Position numbers and translations under genes: made by a program. A DNA stretch of 64,000 nt from Lasiosphaeria ovina (lineage: Eukaryota > Ascomycota > Sordariomycetes > Sordariales > Lasiosphaeriaceae). How positions within the stretch are numbered: the stretch's first letter is position 1; the number at the start of each line of letters is the position of its first letter. Where the stretch lies: NCBI GenBank assembly GCA_033439765.1, contig JAULSN010000009.1, forward strand, positions 2,108,001-2,172,000, written 5' to 3'. Below, one piece after another: positions 1-11,829 of the stretch. Under the pieces are notes generated by a model. The model searched no databases. It was given only the letters and a program-made list of their open reading frames with translations, and was not told the origin of the DNA.

Positions 1-1714
1 CGCAGTCATTGGGTACCAACTCCTGAATCCGAGATCTTTCTTGCTTCGGGACATCCTACGCCAGTAACAACGCGTCCGTGGTACATGATATTCCATAGCA
101 GGTGCAGTGGGAAACCTTCAATTGCACATCGCGGATAGCCGTTGGGTCTTGACCCACGCGGGCGGTACGGCCTGAGTTCGGAGCTGCAGAATACCCGACC
201 TGAGGTATCCGTACCTCCATCCAGACCTTACATTTCCTTCACTCACGGACACCTGGATCAAAAACGCCATTTACGCAAGTTTTGGCCAAGCCCACGTAGG
301 ACTTATGGATCCTACCTACTACCAGTGTTTGAGACTATAAACGACCAACACAGACATCACCCAGAGGCTGCCGCGCTATGTATCTTATATTATCGGGCAA
401 CTGTTCAAAGCAAAGAGAGCACCTCTGACCTGGGGTACCTCAGGCGCCACATGTATAAGAACAATACATACACTACACGCCAATTAGACTGAAACCAATA
501 CCCTCACTCCCGTCTCAGAACCTCCAGCTATCACGGTACCTAAAGTACGTAACAGAAGGGTAAAGTGGGCAAGCAGGCGACACGAGAAGTTGTCGACTCG
601 GTTGTCAACTGGGCCTCCGATATTTACATTGCGTAATGGGTGCCTGCGCAGAGGTGAGGTAGCTATGGAAGGTATCTGATGAAACGTGCGTGCCTGTCCT
701 TGTTCTCTGTCAGGTTGGAATGTCGAATCCCGCTCGAAAGTCATATCTGTTTTCGCCGTCATCCCCCTCATTTCCATTGCAACACACCCCATCAATATCA
801 CTAACCAAGGCACAGCCTCAAGCCGTGACAGCCTAATTGTCATCCTCCCATCTCCGGCTTTTTCTGTAATTTGGCGCCCGGAGCAGAGCTGTAAGTACAG
901 GTAGGCACGGTGCTCTTGAGTTTATGCTATGCTGTGTTATCTCAACAACAGTGAAGAAAACACAAGCACCAAGTGACACCCGAACTGCAGGGGAGGGGAA
1001 CCTAGCTGACCCGCGCCAGCAACAGCGCCCCCTCAGGCGGAGCGATTTAGTGGATCGCGAAACACCCGACATTTCTGGGCCTAGCAAAGAGCCACTAGCT
1101 GGGTGTGCATCGCCAAAGCCGAATCTGAGTCCAGGGTAGGTGTGCTGTGCCTGGAGCGAAAACAAGCACCCGCCGTTCTCTTCCCGTGTCGCTGCCAACT
1201 TCAATAACCAGGGCAGGGCGATTGCATATCCCTCCACGGCAAACTTCCATTCTCTACCCGTTCACGATACGGAGCTGCAAGATTTTCCCCAATGTGCCCC
1301 TAATACCAAGGCCGCTCTTTGCCTTGAGGACCTAAGACTGCCAGGTCCGTACGCTCGCCAATCCGTCTGGTCAGGATTCCAACTAGGCTCGGAGGTGGCC
1401 CGCCTGTGACGGTCTTGTTGCTCGCAATCGTTTCCCCAATCCCCAAGCCCACGCTGCCCAAAATTTCTGGCGCCTGCCCAGGGGGCATCAAATCATCTCT
1501 CCCAATAACGTCACTCGCCCGTGTGCCCGCAGGCTCAGGGCAAAGCGGTCGACAAATACCCGTTTTTCCAACCTCCCCTCGCGGGACGAAACGAGACGAC
1601 GGCAAATTAATATTTCTCCCGTCGATCGGACTCGTCGCCGTCGTCGTGGACACTCACCCCACCAAATACGCCGTTGAGGGAGTTGGCGAGGCCTCCGTCG
1701 ACTACGAGATTCGA
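1..1714. other. Gene-free upstream region of the Rho-GEF gene
   Basis: No convincing coding region is visible in the first 1.7 kb. Open frames exist on both strands but overlap each other, have no recognisable domain, and show no codon pattern like the neighbouring gene. The stretch just before 1715 is pyrimidine-rich with CCC-type runs, as expected for a promoter and 5' leader of the plus-strand gene that follows. An end of a gene lying to the left cannot be excluded in the first few hundred bases. Confidence 0.5.
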
Positions 1715-1871
1715 GTAAGTTTACGATTACTCCACTTTTGATTACAATGGCTGCGCGCCCATGGTGAATTCTAGACTGCCAGACAATCAACAGCCAGGGC
1801 ATAGCAACTGTGCAAGCAACGCGAAATGGTTTGCACACAAGTTCTGACGATGTTGGCAGTAGCAGACACAG
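1715..1871 (+). other. Candidate 5' UTR intron of the Rho-GEF gene
   Basis: A consensus donor (GTAAGT at 1715-1720) and an acceptor (ACAG ending at 1871) with a CTGAC branch-like element about 25 nt upstream frame a 157-nt intron. Removing it leaves the ATG at 1877 as the first start codon of the gene and discards the ATG at 1826, whose 17 extra residues do not look like part of the protein. Inferred from signals only; transcript reads would settle it. Confidence 0.5.
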
Positions 1872-1876
1872 GCATC

Positions 1877-2611
1877 ATGGCCGACTATCAGCAGGATCGA
1901 GCGCCACCTCCGCGGCCGAGCCAGTATGGGCACTCAAACAACTTCCAACGGGACGCCGCATTTTCCAACATCTTCGGCGCCGACCCCCCACCCGGCAGGT
2001 CTCAGACCATGACTTCATCCGTCGCCCCGCCGTCGATAATGCACGAAGGGCGGGCCCAGACAAGGTCACCAGGCATCTCGACAATACCGAGGCAACCGCC
2101 CCCGCGTCTGCCGCCCGGGGCTGGCTATGGAGATAATGCACCACTGCCGCGAGCGCGACCAGCTGAACCCGCCCAGCCGAATAACTACTACCCAAACCAG
2201 CGATCAGCATCCACCGGCCAGCAAATACCTCTCCAGTATCTCCAACAACAACAGCAACAGCAGCCGCAGCAGCAGCAGCAGATCCCACGGCGGCCATACC
2301 CGTCCCCACCACAGGGCCAGCAACAGCAACAGCAACAGGGCCCACCCCGGTTCGAGTCGATGCGAAGTCCACCTCCTGGACAGCAGCCTCGGTTGGATTC
2401 AATGCGTGGTTCGCCGCCGGGAATGCGAGGCTCGCCTCAGTTTGACCCAATGCAAAGCCCGCCCACGACGCAAAACCCTCCCACCATGCGAAGCCCTCCG
2501 TACGGACCACCGCAAGGCCAGCCACGACTGGACTCAATGCGCGGCTCGCCGCCTCAGTTTGATCCTGTGCGGAGTCCACCAGGGCCACAACAACAACAAC
2601 AACAACAACAA

Positions 2612-2667
<56 letters not shown>

Positions 2668-5600
2668 GCAACAAGGGTACGGGCAGCCTCGATTAGAATC
2701 GCTGCGGGGTTCACCCCCCCAAGGGTTCCAGAACAACGCCCAGCCCGGACGGACGCCCGCACAGCGCTTCTATCAGGGTGGTCCCGCGCCGGCCGTGAAT
2801 TCGGATCCCTACCGATCGCAGTCCATGGCGAGCGCTCCCCGGCAGCCAGTTTACAGCCCTCCGCCTCAGGCATATCAGCAGCAAGCACCGGCCAATGCCT
2901 TTCGTCATGCCCAGTACGCCCATGGTCCTCCGCAGCACTCTGCTCGCACGACCGCGCAGGGTCGGATAGTCCCCGATAGACATCTTGAAGACCGCTCCAT
3001 GTCAATGACCGGCTACCCCTCGTACGATCGCGACCCCCACCAGACGATGAGCGGGCGAGTGATTCCGAATCGCAGAATGCCCGGAGCTAGTCCCAACGCG
3101 ACGGAACAGGTATCTGCTGGTCCCAACGTGCCTTATCCGGCTGGCTACGTGCCCGCGCCTGGGTCCCAGACAAGGACGACTAGCATGGCATCCTCGACAG
3201 GGGGTGCCGACAGCGGTCGGTCCATGTCGATGGCTTCAACAATAGCACCCTCGATCGCCCCGAGTGACAGGACTGAGGCCCAGACCCTGGTGCATCGGCC
3301 ATCCGTTGCTGGCTCGGCTACCAGTGACCGCCCACCCACTGCCAAGATAAGACCGCCGATGGTGTATCCAGCTCTCCTTTCTCGCGTTGCCGACTGCTTC
3401 CGACAAAAGATTATTGTGGGTGAACGGACGAAGAACGAACTCACATACAAGAACGCTTTCAGCGGCGGCGAAGCCGTCGATGTGCTCTCGTATATTATTA
3501 GAACTACCGACAGGAACTTGGCGTTGCTTCTTGGCCGCGCCCTTGACGCCCAGAAGTTCTTCCACGATGTCACCTACGAGCATCGGCTGCGGGACTCGAC
3601 GTACGAAATGTACCAATTCCGAGAAACAATGACAGAGGAGACTGAGGAGAAACCGGCAGTCAATGGAGTCTTCGTTCTGCTGTCCGAGTGTTACTCGCCT
3701 ACCTGCACACGAGATCAGCTCTGCTACTCGATCGCATGCCCCCGACGACTTGAGCAGGTGTCCAGGCTCAACCTCAAGACGGGCCCCGGACTGAAGAAGG
3801 AAGGAGACGCCACAGTCAACGACGACGACGTTGACAAAACGGATGAGCAGAAGCTGTGGATCAACAGCGTGCCCAAAGAGATTGCCGATAGCATTGGCGA
3901 CAGGGAGAAAAAGAGGCAGGAAGTCATTTCCGAAATTTGCTATACGGAACGCGACTTTGTCAAGGACCTCGAGTATCTGCGCGACTTTTGGATTTTGCCT
4001 CTGCGGGGAAAGATCAGTACGTCGGCAATACCTCTCCAGCGACGGGAACGCGTCGTCCGGACCATTTTCAGCAATATTATCGACACACCGAGCATACACG
4101 GCGTTAGTTCGCGGTTTGCCAAGGCCCTGACCGAGCGGCAACAGAAGAGCCCGGTCGTCCAGAATGTTGGAGACATATTCTTGGAGTTTGTGCCTCAATT
4201 TGAGCCCTTCATCCTCTACGGGTCAAAACAGTTGGAGGGGAAATTCGAGTTTGAAAACGAACGGGCTATCAACAAGGATTTCGCCAAATTCGTCGACGAT
4301 GTTGAACGGCGGAGAGAGTCAAGGAAGCTTGAACTCAACGGCTATCTCACCAAGCCCACGACCAGACTTGCTCGATACCCCCTTCTCTTGGATAACGTCC
4401 TCAAATACACGGAAGCCGACAGCCCGGATAAGCAGGACATTCCCAAGGTATTAACAATGATTCGAGACCTACTGAGCCGGGTGAACGCCGAGTCTGGCAA
4501 GGCGGAGAACCGGTTCAACCTACGACGTCTGCACGAGCAGTTACGATTCCGCCCCAACGATAGAGTAGACCTGAAACTCACAGACGAGGGCCGCGAGCTC
4601 GTCTTCAAGAGCCAGCTGAAGAAGTCACCCACAGAACAGGCCGACATCACAGCCTTCCTCCTCGACCACGCGGTGCTCCTGGTGAGAGTCAAGACGGTCG
4701 GGAAGAGTGAGGAGGTGAAAGCGTACCGCAGGCCTATCCCATTGGAGCTTCTCTCCATTAAAGAGATGGAGGAGGTCATTCCACAGTCAGGTGCCGTTAA
4801 GAGATCTTCGTCGAGTCTGCTTCCGCTTCGCAACTCAGGAAGCGACGCCAAGAAAGGGGAAGGCTGGCCAATCACCTTTAGACACCTGGGCAAGAATGGC
4901 TACGAGTTAACTCTCTATGCCTCCAACCAGTTGGCCCGGCAAAAATGGCTAGAGTTTATCGATACCGCCCAGCAACGTCTCAGGGCTCGTGCTGATTTCT
5001 TGAGCACGACTGTACTCTCTACTAACTTCTTTTCTGGCCCTAACAAGGTTAACTGTGTTGCGCCGTTTGGTATGCTACCCGGACCCGGGAGCGACACTGG
5101 TGGCGATAATAATGCTAACATGGACATAGACGGCGGCCGAAAACTCATCTACGGCACAGAGAACGGCATCTACGTATCAGAGCGCAAAGCCAAGGACAAG
5201 GACTCGGCAAGACAGCCCAGACGTGTCATTGAGGTGCCGAACGTGACGCAAGTAGACGTTCTCGAGGAGTACCAGCTCCTTTTAGTGCTCTCCAGCAGGT
5301 CTCTCTATTCCTACCAGCTGAGTGCATTGGATCCCAATGACCCGCTCTCGGCCAAACGCGGAAAGAAGATCCAAAGCCACTGCAACTTTTTCAAGACGGG
5401 CATCTGCCTTGGCCGGCATTTGGTGTGCTGCGTAAAGAGCTCGGCCCTTTCGACGACGATCAAGGTCTACGAGCCGAACGATGCAATGTCCAGGACCAAG
5501 AAGCAAAAGGGCTTGAGCAAAATGTTTAATGCAGGCCAAGACGAGCTGAAACCGTTCAAGGAGTTCTACATTCCGACCGAGTCCACCTCGGTGCACTTTT

Positions 5601-6252
5601 TAAAGTCCAAGCTGTGCGTTGCATGCGCCCGGGGCTTCGAAGTGGTCAGCCTCGAGACTTTGGAGACGCAGTCACTCCTGGACCAGGCCGACACGTCGCT
5701 TGACTTTGTAGCAAGAAAGGAAGGTGTCAAGCCGATCCACATTGAAAGGCTGAACGGCGAGTTCCTGCTGAATTATAGCGAGTTCTCCTTCTTTGTCAAT
5801 AGGAATGGCTGGCGGGCGCGGCCCGAATGGCGCCTGGATTGGGAAGGCAGTCCGCAGGCCTTTGCGCTTAGCTACCCGTGGATCTTGGCGTTTGAGCCCA
5901 ACTTTATCGAGCTGCGAAACATCGACAATCTCTCGGTGCACATTGTGCCTCACAAGAACATTCGGCTGCTCCACAGTAGTACGCACGAGGTTTGTGATAC
6001 CTTTCCCTCCCATTATTTTGGTTCCTTCCCTTTGTGAGCTGAAGCTGATATTTCTGGTCTCGATAGATAATATTTGCATATGATGACGAACGAGGCGAGG
6101 ATGTCATTGAGGCTCTCGATTTCTGGAAGAGCCAACGGAAGTCCGATATTTACCACATCGCCGCCGATTCACCGCCAAGAGCAGATGTGTACCACGGAAC
6201 TGCTAGTACCCCTTCGTCAGCCTCGCTGGCTCGCCATAAGCTCGTTGACTAG
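1877..6252 (+). CDS. rom2: Rho1 guanine nucleotide exchange factor (Rom2/Rgf type)
   Basis: Activates the GTPase Rho1 by GDP-GTP exchange at the plasma membrane, upstream of glucan synthase and the Pkc1 cell-wall integrity pathway. Two exons, 1877-5989 and 6067-6252, joined in phase 0, give about 1432 aa; without the splice the frame would end at 6037. Order of domains: a disordered Pro/Gln/Ser N-terminus (about 1-480) with repeated GSPP/SPP motifs and a long glutamine run (about 237-266); DEP (about 493-584); DH/RhoGEF catalytic domain (about 678-871, starting at RQEVISEICYTERDF); PH (about 880-1030); citron-homology CNH domain (about 1058 to the end). This is the complete fungal Rom2 architecture. 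The start at 1877 is preferred over the in-frame ATG at 1826 because of a likely leader intron. Family assignment is firm; the symbol follows the yeast orthologue. Confidence 0.93.
2587..2673 (+). repeat. CAA/CAG trinucleotide repeat encoding polyglutamine
   Basis: About 29 consecutive glutamine codons inside the Rho-GEF gene. The 5' part is mostly CAA and the middle mostly CAG, with interruptions near both ends. Shorter CAA/CAG clusters lie at about 2249-2280 and 2321-2337. Such tracts are length-variable in fungi. Confidence 0.95.
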
Positions 6253-7085
6253 TGGCTCACTGGGGAAAGGCGGATTTCATTTTTCCCTTCTAGGTGCTCT
6301 TCGGTAAATCGGCCTGTAAGCTGTGTGTATGATCGGAAAGATATTCTGGAACACTCGGTGTGCTCTCCCGGAGATGAGTGGCATGCATACACGACGGAAG
6401 CCCGGAATGCCAGAATCAATCCGTGTGACAGGACGGGCATTTCAAGGTGTCTCGTTTACTTCCCAGTCCGTAGGCGCAGATCGACATACACACTGTGGTG
6501 TCTTGGCGAGCCTGCGTGTGGGGTAGGAAGAAAGCGTTACGCCACTACCACAGCCGGTTCCAGTCTCCGACCACCTCGAACCTGGACCAGAACCCAGGCA
6601 GGCGTCCATGGATGTGCGGGTATATACGGGTGTGGGTGTGGGTATGGGGGGGAGAGGAGGTGTGAGCTGATGTATGTGGAAGCCCGGAGTAGTGAAATCT
6701 CTGACATGCAGAAAAAAAGCAATAAAAAAAGCGAGAAGACATCCGAATCAGGCTTGGGATAGGCCCGAGTTTGTCTTGTTTGTCTGTTTTTTTTGTTCCT
6801 TTTTTCTTGTCGGGAGGGGAAGGGGCAAGTGCTAGCAATACGGGCAGAAGGGGGAGGGAGTAATACTTGGGCTGTTCGGATTGGGGTTTTTTATTCTTAT
6901 TTTAACCTTCCTCTTCCTCGTTGTGTTTTGTCTCGGTCCGTTGTCTTTGGGGTTCTATTTTGAAACGTGGCTCGGCATTTTGGTGTATTTCTTCCTACAT
7001 TGAGACTGGGACCAACACACAAGTCTGATTACTTGTCATTTTGGTCGTACTTGGTATCGGATGCCCGCTACTTCGGGCTATGGCT
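6253..7085. other. Convergent 3' intergenic region
   Basis: The space between two genes that end towards each other (Rho-GEF on plus, kinase-like gene on minus). It holds T-rich and A-rich runs around 6712-6730 and 6788-6810 that suit cleavage and polyadenylation signals, and GGGTGTGGGTGTGGGT repeats near 6628. No coding region is supported. Confidence 0.6.
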
Positions 7086-8088
7086 TCATTTTTGCAGTCT
7101 CATACCCGCCTGAACAAACTCGTCTTTTTCCTGCTCCAGGATCTCGTTAGGTTCGAACTTGCCCTCTTCGATACAGACGCCCAGCCGCTCCAGCGCGGCG
7201 AGGTCGCGCGACTTTCTCGAAATGGGTCGGCCAGAGATGGGACCCACGAAATGCTTCTCAGCAACGGTGTCCAGTGGGTCATTGCCCCAACACGTGAACC
7301 TGAATGATGGTGGTTAAATTGAATTAGTCGGGCTCTCGAAAAGCAGAGGAAGGACGGGCGGGGTAGAAAGGAGAAAAGGAACGGGAAACTCACGGTAAGC
7401 ACCGTAGCATCTCTTCGCCATCCGGCAAGGCTGATCCCAAGTCAATTAGAGTCGGGGTGGTTCCGTCGGGACTGATCATGATGTTGGAGGGATGGATGTC
7501 GTTGTGTACGAGGCCGACGACATCGTGGAGGTGTTTTACGGCAGAGCCCAAGGCCTCTAGGAAGGCCGGCTTATCCTCAATGATCTTGCCTTCACTGACG
7601 TAGTCAAAGAGGGTACCGCCGGGCACGCGGCCGAGCATGAGACCGGTGACTCTACCCTTGCGTACGCGGCAGCCGTGATAGCGCACCAGGTTGGGGTGGG
7701 GGTCGTGTCTACTGAGCTGCTCCATGTTCTTTATCTCCATGGCGAACCAGACGGCCACATCGTGGGAGGGTGAGCCGGGGTTGTAGGCGTCCACCCAAGG
7801 GCGCTTGAGGTAGAAAACGTCCGGGTCGGGCTCTTGATCCCACGAGTGGTGCACCGTCACATCCGTCCGCGCGAAGCGCCACGGGATAGGCAGCGGCGGG
7901 AAGATATTCTCGCCGGGCACCAGCAACGACGGGCCTCCCCGTACGGCCATGTGCAGCACGTCTTCGCCATTCACATTGCCCAGACTCCACCTGGTAGGGA
8001 TGGCCTCGGGCTCGATCTCGATGCTCTCGTCTTTGGGATCCGCCGGAACCTTGCACTCGACCTCGTACTGAAAGTCGAATTTGGACAT
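7086..8088 (-). CDS. Small protein kinase-like protein with altered catalytic motifs
   Basis: Minus-strand gene of two exons, 8088-7394 and 7299-7086, giving 302 aa. The intron has a GTGAGT donor and a CAG acceptor, and splicing restores a frame ending at 7086. The middle resembles the C-lobe of a eukaryotic-type kinase: HPNLVRYHGC, a hinge-like LGRVPGGTLFDYV, then HLHDVVGLVHNDIHPSNIMI, matching the catalytic loop as HND...N instead of HRD...N, and LIDLGSA where DFG is expected. No glycine-rich loop is obvious; a candidate ATP lysine is in FYLKRP near residue 95. Fungal genomes carry many such short divergent kinase-like genes, often active on unknown substrates or inactive. The Asp of the catalytic loop and of the metal-binding motif are both kept, so activity is possible. 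The substrate is unknown. Confidence 0.75.
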
Positions 8089-9105
8089 ATTTGCGGCAGC
8101 AGCGGGATTGGTAAATAATGGGGCGTGTTTGAGCGAGAGAGGGTCTACTTGGCTGGAAGGCCGACAGACAGTTCACTTTTGGGTGTATGGTGGTGCTGAA
8201 CAAAGCCGGGGCAAGTCGCGTGCTGTGTTTCTATGTGTCCTATGACATTAAACAAAGACAGCTTGAAGTACACAGGCCATGACACCACGAGCAAGCGAAT
8301 TGCAGCAAGATGCACAAAAGTCTTGAAGGGAAAATAAAGGCGGTAGTGGGGTTCGTGAGTCGGCCTGTATAACTCTATCATTTAACGAAGGAGAAAATAT
8401 AGATGACGAGTAAGAAGAAACACCAAGCCTTGGAGGGAAACGAAAGCAAGAAGAAGCACAAAGTCTCAGAGGGAAACGAAAGATGATAGATTGTTTATAT
8501 GCCGTAGGCGAGTAGTCACTTCGCTTTATTCTCAGAGTTTCTATTACTAGCTGTATCCGATGACCGTCTATCCTGGTCCCGAGATTGATCAAAAAGTAAA
8601 AAATATATAAGTCCAGCTACAATAACGCATCCAACCTAGGAAATAGACGCCATTCGAACCTTCAAGTTCAGCTTCTCTACACCCAGATCCATCTTCTTCG
8701 TCGGCTATTCAACCACCCACCCACCGCAATACCATATCACGTACCAAAGCACCAAATACTGCTTCGTACTCGCAGCCATGTAAGCCACCCCGCTCCCATA
8801 TTCATGTCCACTTTTGCTTCATTGCTCTATCCATCCCGGGATAGGCGGCAACTACATGCTTGGAGCCGATTAACTAACCCGCTTGTGAAATTTATATAGG
8901 TGCTATTTAGTACCTGTGATCTCTTCTACGGCCTATATTACTCCCGGGAAAACCACAGTCCGCAGCACGACACGCTATACGAAAGTCGACTGCAATAAAC
9001 CTACTTGCGAGAAGTCGGACAGTTATGGACAGAGCGGTGGAACGGTGTAGGGGGGGGGGCAAAACCATGAAGTAACCACAGCAGACTCGGGCCATCTCTA
9101 GAAAC
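8089..9105. other. Intergenic region upstream of the kinase-like gene
   Basis: No supported gene. It includes the likely promoter of the minus-strand kinase-like gene, AT-rich stretches around 8590-8620, and a (TTTTC) pentamer tract at about 9112-9133 just beyond its right end. Confidence 0.5.
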
Positions 9106-9565
9106 TTAGTTTCTTTTCTTTTCTTTTCTTTTCATCTCCTCCTTTACTGCAATAACTATCCTGTGAAATATATGGATTAGAAGTACGATAGCGCAAAGTA
9201 AAGAAGGATGCCCACTGCTTGCTGTAATTCCTGGGGATGTGAAATACGCCGCTACAGACAGCTTCGTGAGAGACAGGTTGTCCCTGACGAGGCCCTCGAC
9301 TTCCTCGCCCAGAATGTTGGCTCCGCGCTGCTGGCTTTCCTTCCCGAGGACATGGTTGTTGAACTGTGATGTTGTCACAGTCCCGAGGTGGCTCCGGGGG
9401 GGGGGGGGATCAGCGATGGTCGCTTCTTTATTCGCAAAGTCCAGGAGCTTGTGTACGGTTTCAGCGCGAGCGGCATTCCGGATTACTGTGACCCACTCTC
9501 CCCAGTTTGGACTGCCGGGAGTCGTGGTTGGCGGCCTGTCGGTAGGGCTGGTGCTTGTTGGTTTG
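9106..9565 (-). pseudogene. Unrecognised coding-like segment, possible gene remnant
   Basis: On the minus strand one frame stays open from a stop near 9590 down to 9106. It reads with ordinary fungal codon use as a hydrophilic protein stretch containing WVTVIRNAARAETVHKLLDF, then a Pro run coded by a ten-C homopolymer, then NNHVLGKESQQRGANILGEE and LVRDNLSLTKLSVAAYF. No family is recognised. The frame has no good start codon upstream, and an adjacent frame carries another short open stretch, so this may be an exon of a gene with introns I could not place, or a decayed copy. The plus-strand open frame 9388-9855 over the same DNA is less protein-like. Low confidence. Confidence 0.22.
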
Positions 9566-9890
9566 CGATAATGGTGTCATCGGCCGCTGCGGTGCACCTG
9601 CGGGCGGCTCGTGTGCTGGGCATTTCAGAGGACTGCCAGTTGTGGTTGTGTGTTGGTTCGTTGTCTGATGATGATATGGCTTATCGCTGCTCGGTGCTTT
9701 TATCCTCTTCAGAGCTCTGGAGGGCTTGCTACCAGCGACCTAACGAGAGTTCCCCGAATTTTTGCACGATAGGGAGGGAGAGATTATGGTCTAGTCAGAG
9801 GTTACATGCTGTTTGCTTGAGCAGGTTTGGGATGGTTGTCTGTTTCTTGTTTTGATCTGTTTTTCAAGCCAGGATCTTTCGTCTCTGTCC

Positions 9891-9914
9891 TTTTTTTTTT
9901 TTTTTTTTTTTTTT
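9891..9914 (+). repeat. 24-nt poly(T) homopolymer
   Basis: An uninterrupted run of 24 T read directly from the sequence. It could be a promoter poly(dT) element, a replication-slippage product, or the tail of an inserted retrocopy on the minus strand; no flanking target duplication was found by eye. Confidence 0.9.
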
Positions 9915-11371
9915 GGTTGGGAGAACTTTTGTCTTTCACCATTTTCCGGTCACGTACGTATTGGGAGAGGATGACGACGCAGTAGGGACATATCCGTTTA
10001 TACCTACCTACCTATTTTTCATGCACACACATACACTCACAAGTACAAACACAGGCAGCAAGTAGTACGAACATTGCATTGTTATTTTTTGGGGGGCGGT
10101 CGTCTTTGATAGAATGCGGTGCTTTCTTACCAGCGAGCTAGATCGTTAATTTGCAATTGCATTGTGTCTTTTGTTTTTTTTTGTTCATGGGGGAGGTTCC
10201 GAGTGTGGCGGATACTAGCACTAGCACGAGCTGGCACATCAAGAAACAAAAGATCCTGGAGTTGGAGGTCTGGGGTGGTGGTAGAGGTTGCGGTGATGGC
10301 GGTGGTGATAGATCGCATGCACATAGACACACGACATGGCGCTAGTTCCTGTCTGTGCTTGCTTTTGCTGGATTGCCAGCTCGCCCGCCCGCCCGCTCGC
10401 CAGCTTGACGCCGCGTCTCTCTCTCTGGCTGGGAGGAGAGACAAGACAAGACAGACACGGACAGGGGAGGGAAGGGAAGGAAGGGAAGGAAGGGTTCAAA
10501 GTTCAAGCGGCACTCGCACCGCAGGAACGAACGCACATGACTCGTATATTACCTACCTTACCTACATACACACAATATGAATTTGACATGGTTGGATGTG
10601 TGTGATGGGGCGGTGACCGTTGTTATTATTGCATTTTTTTTGCTTCTGCTTTGCCCGCCTTTGCTGTCAGGGAATCTGGTGGAACATGGGGGTCCATGTT
10701 GGTGGAAGATGTACTGTATGTATACAGTTCTTTCATTTTCGTTTATTTCCCAAGATCAGCCAAGGGCAAACAGAAACTCAGACATGGCTTGGAGCCAGGA
10801 AGTCAGTTCAGCGAAGGGAGGTGAAGGCGGGAGAGGGCCCGAGCGGTGAGGTGAGTGAGGCTGCCGTTTCGCTCGCAGTATTGGTCTGGTTCGTGACTTC
10901 AAGCTGCATGTGTCCTGCGGCTCTCTCCCTCCCACCTCCTCCCTCGCCAAAGAGTTCGTGAAAACGGAATGTAAACGGAACGGACCCGCCTGCTTGTTCA
11001 CGACGGGAGCGGTAGGTTGGCTGGTAGGGAGGGAGGTAGCATCCCCTTCCCGTCTTTTAGTGTACTCAGTAGATGGTATCCTACCATGGTAACTAAGGCA
11101 GGTAAGGTAGGTATCGGATCGACCCGAGTGATCGACCAGACTACCTAACTCGTACGGGAGACGGTCCGAACTATGGAACCCGAGGCTCGCCTTTCTCTCT
11201 CCGCAATATTTCTCCGGGGTTGGGATGGAGAACAAACATGAGATAAACTGGCGGTTAGGGAGGAAGAGCTGAGCACGAGCACCCCCGTGTTGTGTCTGGC
11301 CGAACCCGAAGATCGAGATTGCCATTATCTTGTATGGAAACCTTATCTGGCCAGTCTACGTCGTGTGTTTT

Positions 11372-11393
11372 TGTGTGTGTGTGTGTGTGTGTG
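11372..11393 (+). repeat. (TG)11 microsatellite
   Basis: A dinucleotide repeat in the long intergenic region before the gene at 13055. Confidence 0.95.
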
Positions 11394-11783
11394 CAGATCT
11401 CGAAACATGGAGGCGTTTTTATGTCTTGTTTTTTTCAGCTGCCCGGGGTTTATTGCTCTTTCGGCCATTCTAGAGCACGGCAGGGAGAGAGAGAGAGTGA
11501 AAAAAGTATGTGCGGTAGGGAGAAAAAGAAAAGAAGAAAATAGACGAGAACGGAAGAGGATGAAAAGGAAAGGGCAACCCGGCCGTGCGTGCATGTTAAT
11601 GGGAGATACGGGCATGTACGAATATGTACATGTCAATGGGGCTGCTCTCTCTGCGTGTGGAGTGGATGGACACGAGTTGGATGTCCCCGAAAGGTCGCCG
11701 ATCTGTTTTTTCTGTTTCCCTTGACAGATGACAGGAGCCATGCCACGACTCGGAATGTCGGGGCTTTCAGACTTGACAGGCCG

Positions 11784-11829
11784 TTTTTTTTTTCTTTTTT
11801 TCTTTTTTTCTTTTTTTCTTTTTTCTTTC
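11784..11829 (+). repeat. T-rich tract with regular C interruptions
   Basis: Runs of six to ten T separated by single C, giving an imperfect eight-base period. It is a polypyrimidine tract of the kind common in fungal promoters; a similar tract lies at about 48430-48462. Confidence 0.9.

Noticed and set aside
1875..3005. Minus-strand 376-aa frame rich in Ala and Val
   Set aside because: It is the antisense of the Gln-codon repeats and Pro-rich part of the Rho-GEF gene; composition follows the repeat, with no domain.
9388..9855. Plus-strand 155-aa frame
   Set aside because: Begins with a poly-Gly run from a G homopolymer and is less protein-like than the opposite-strand segment.
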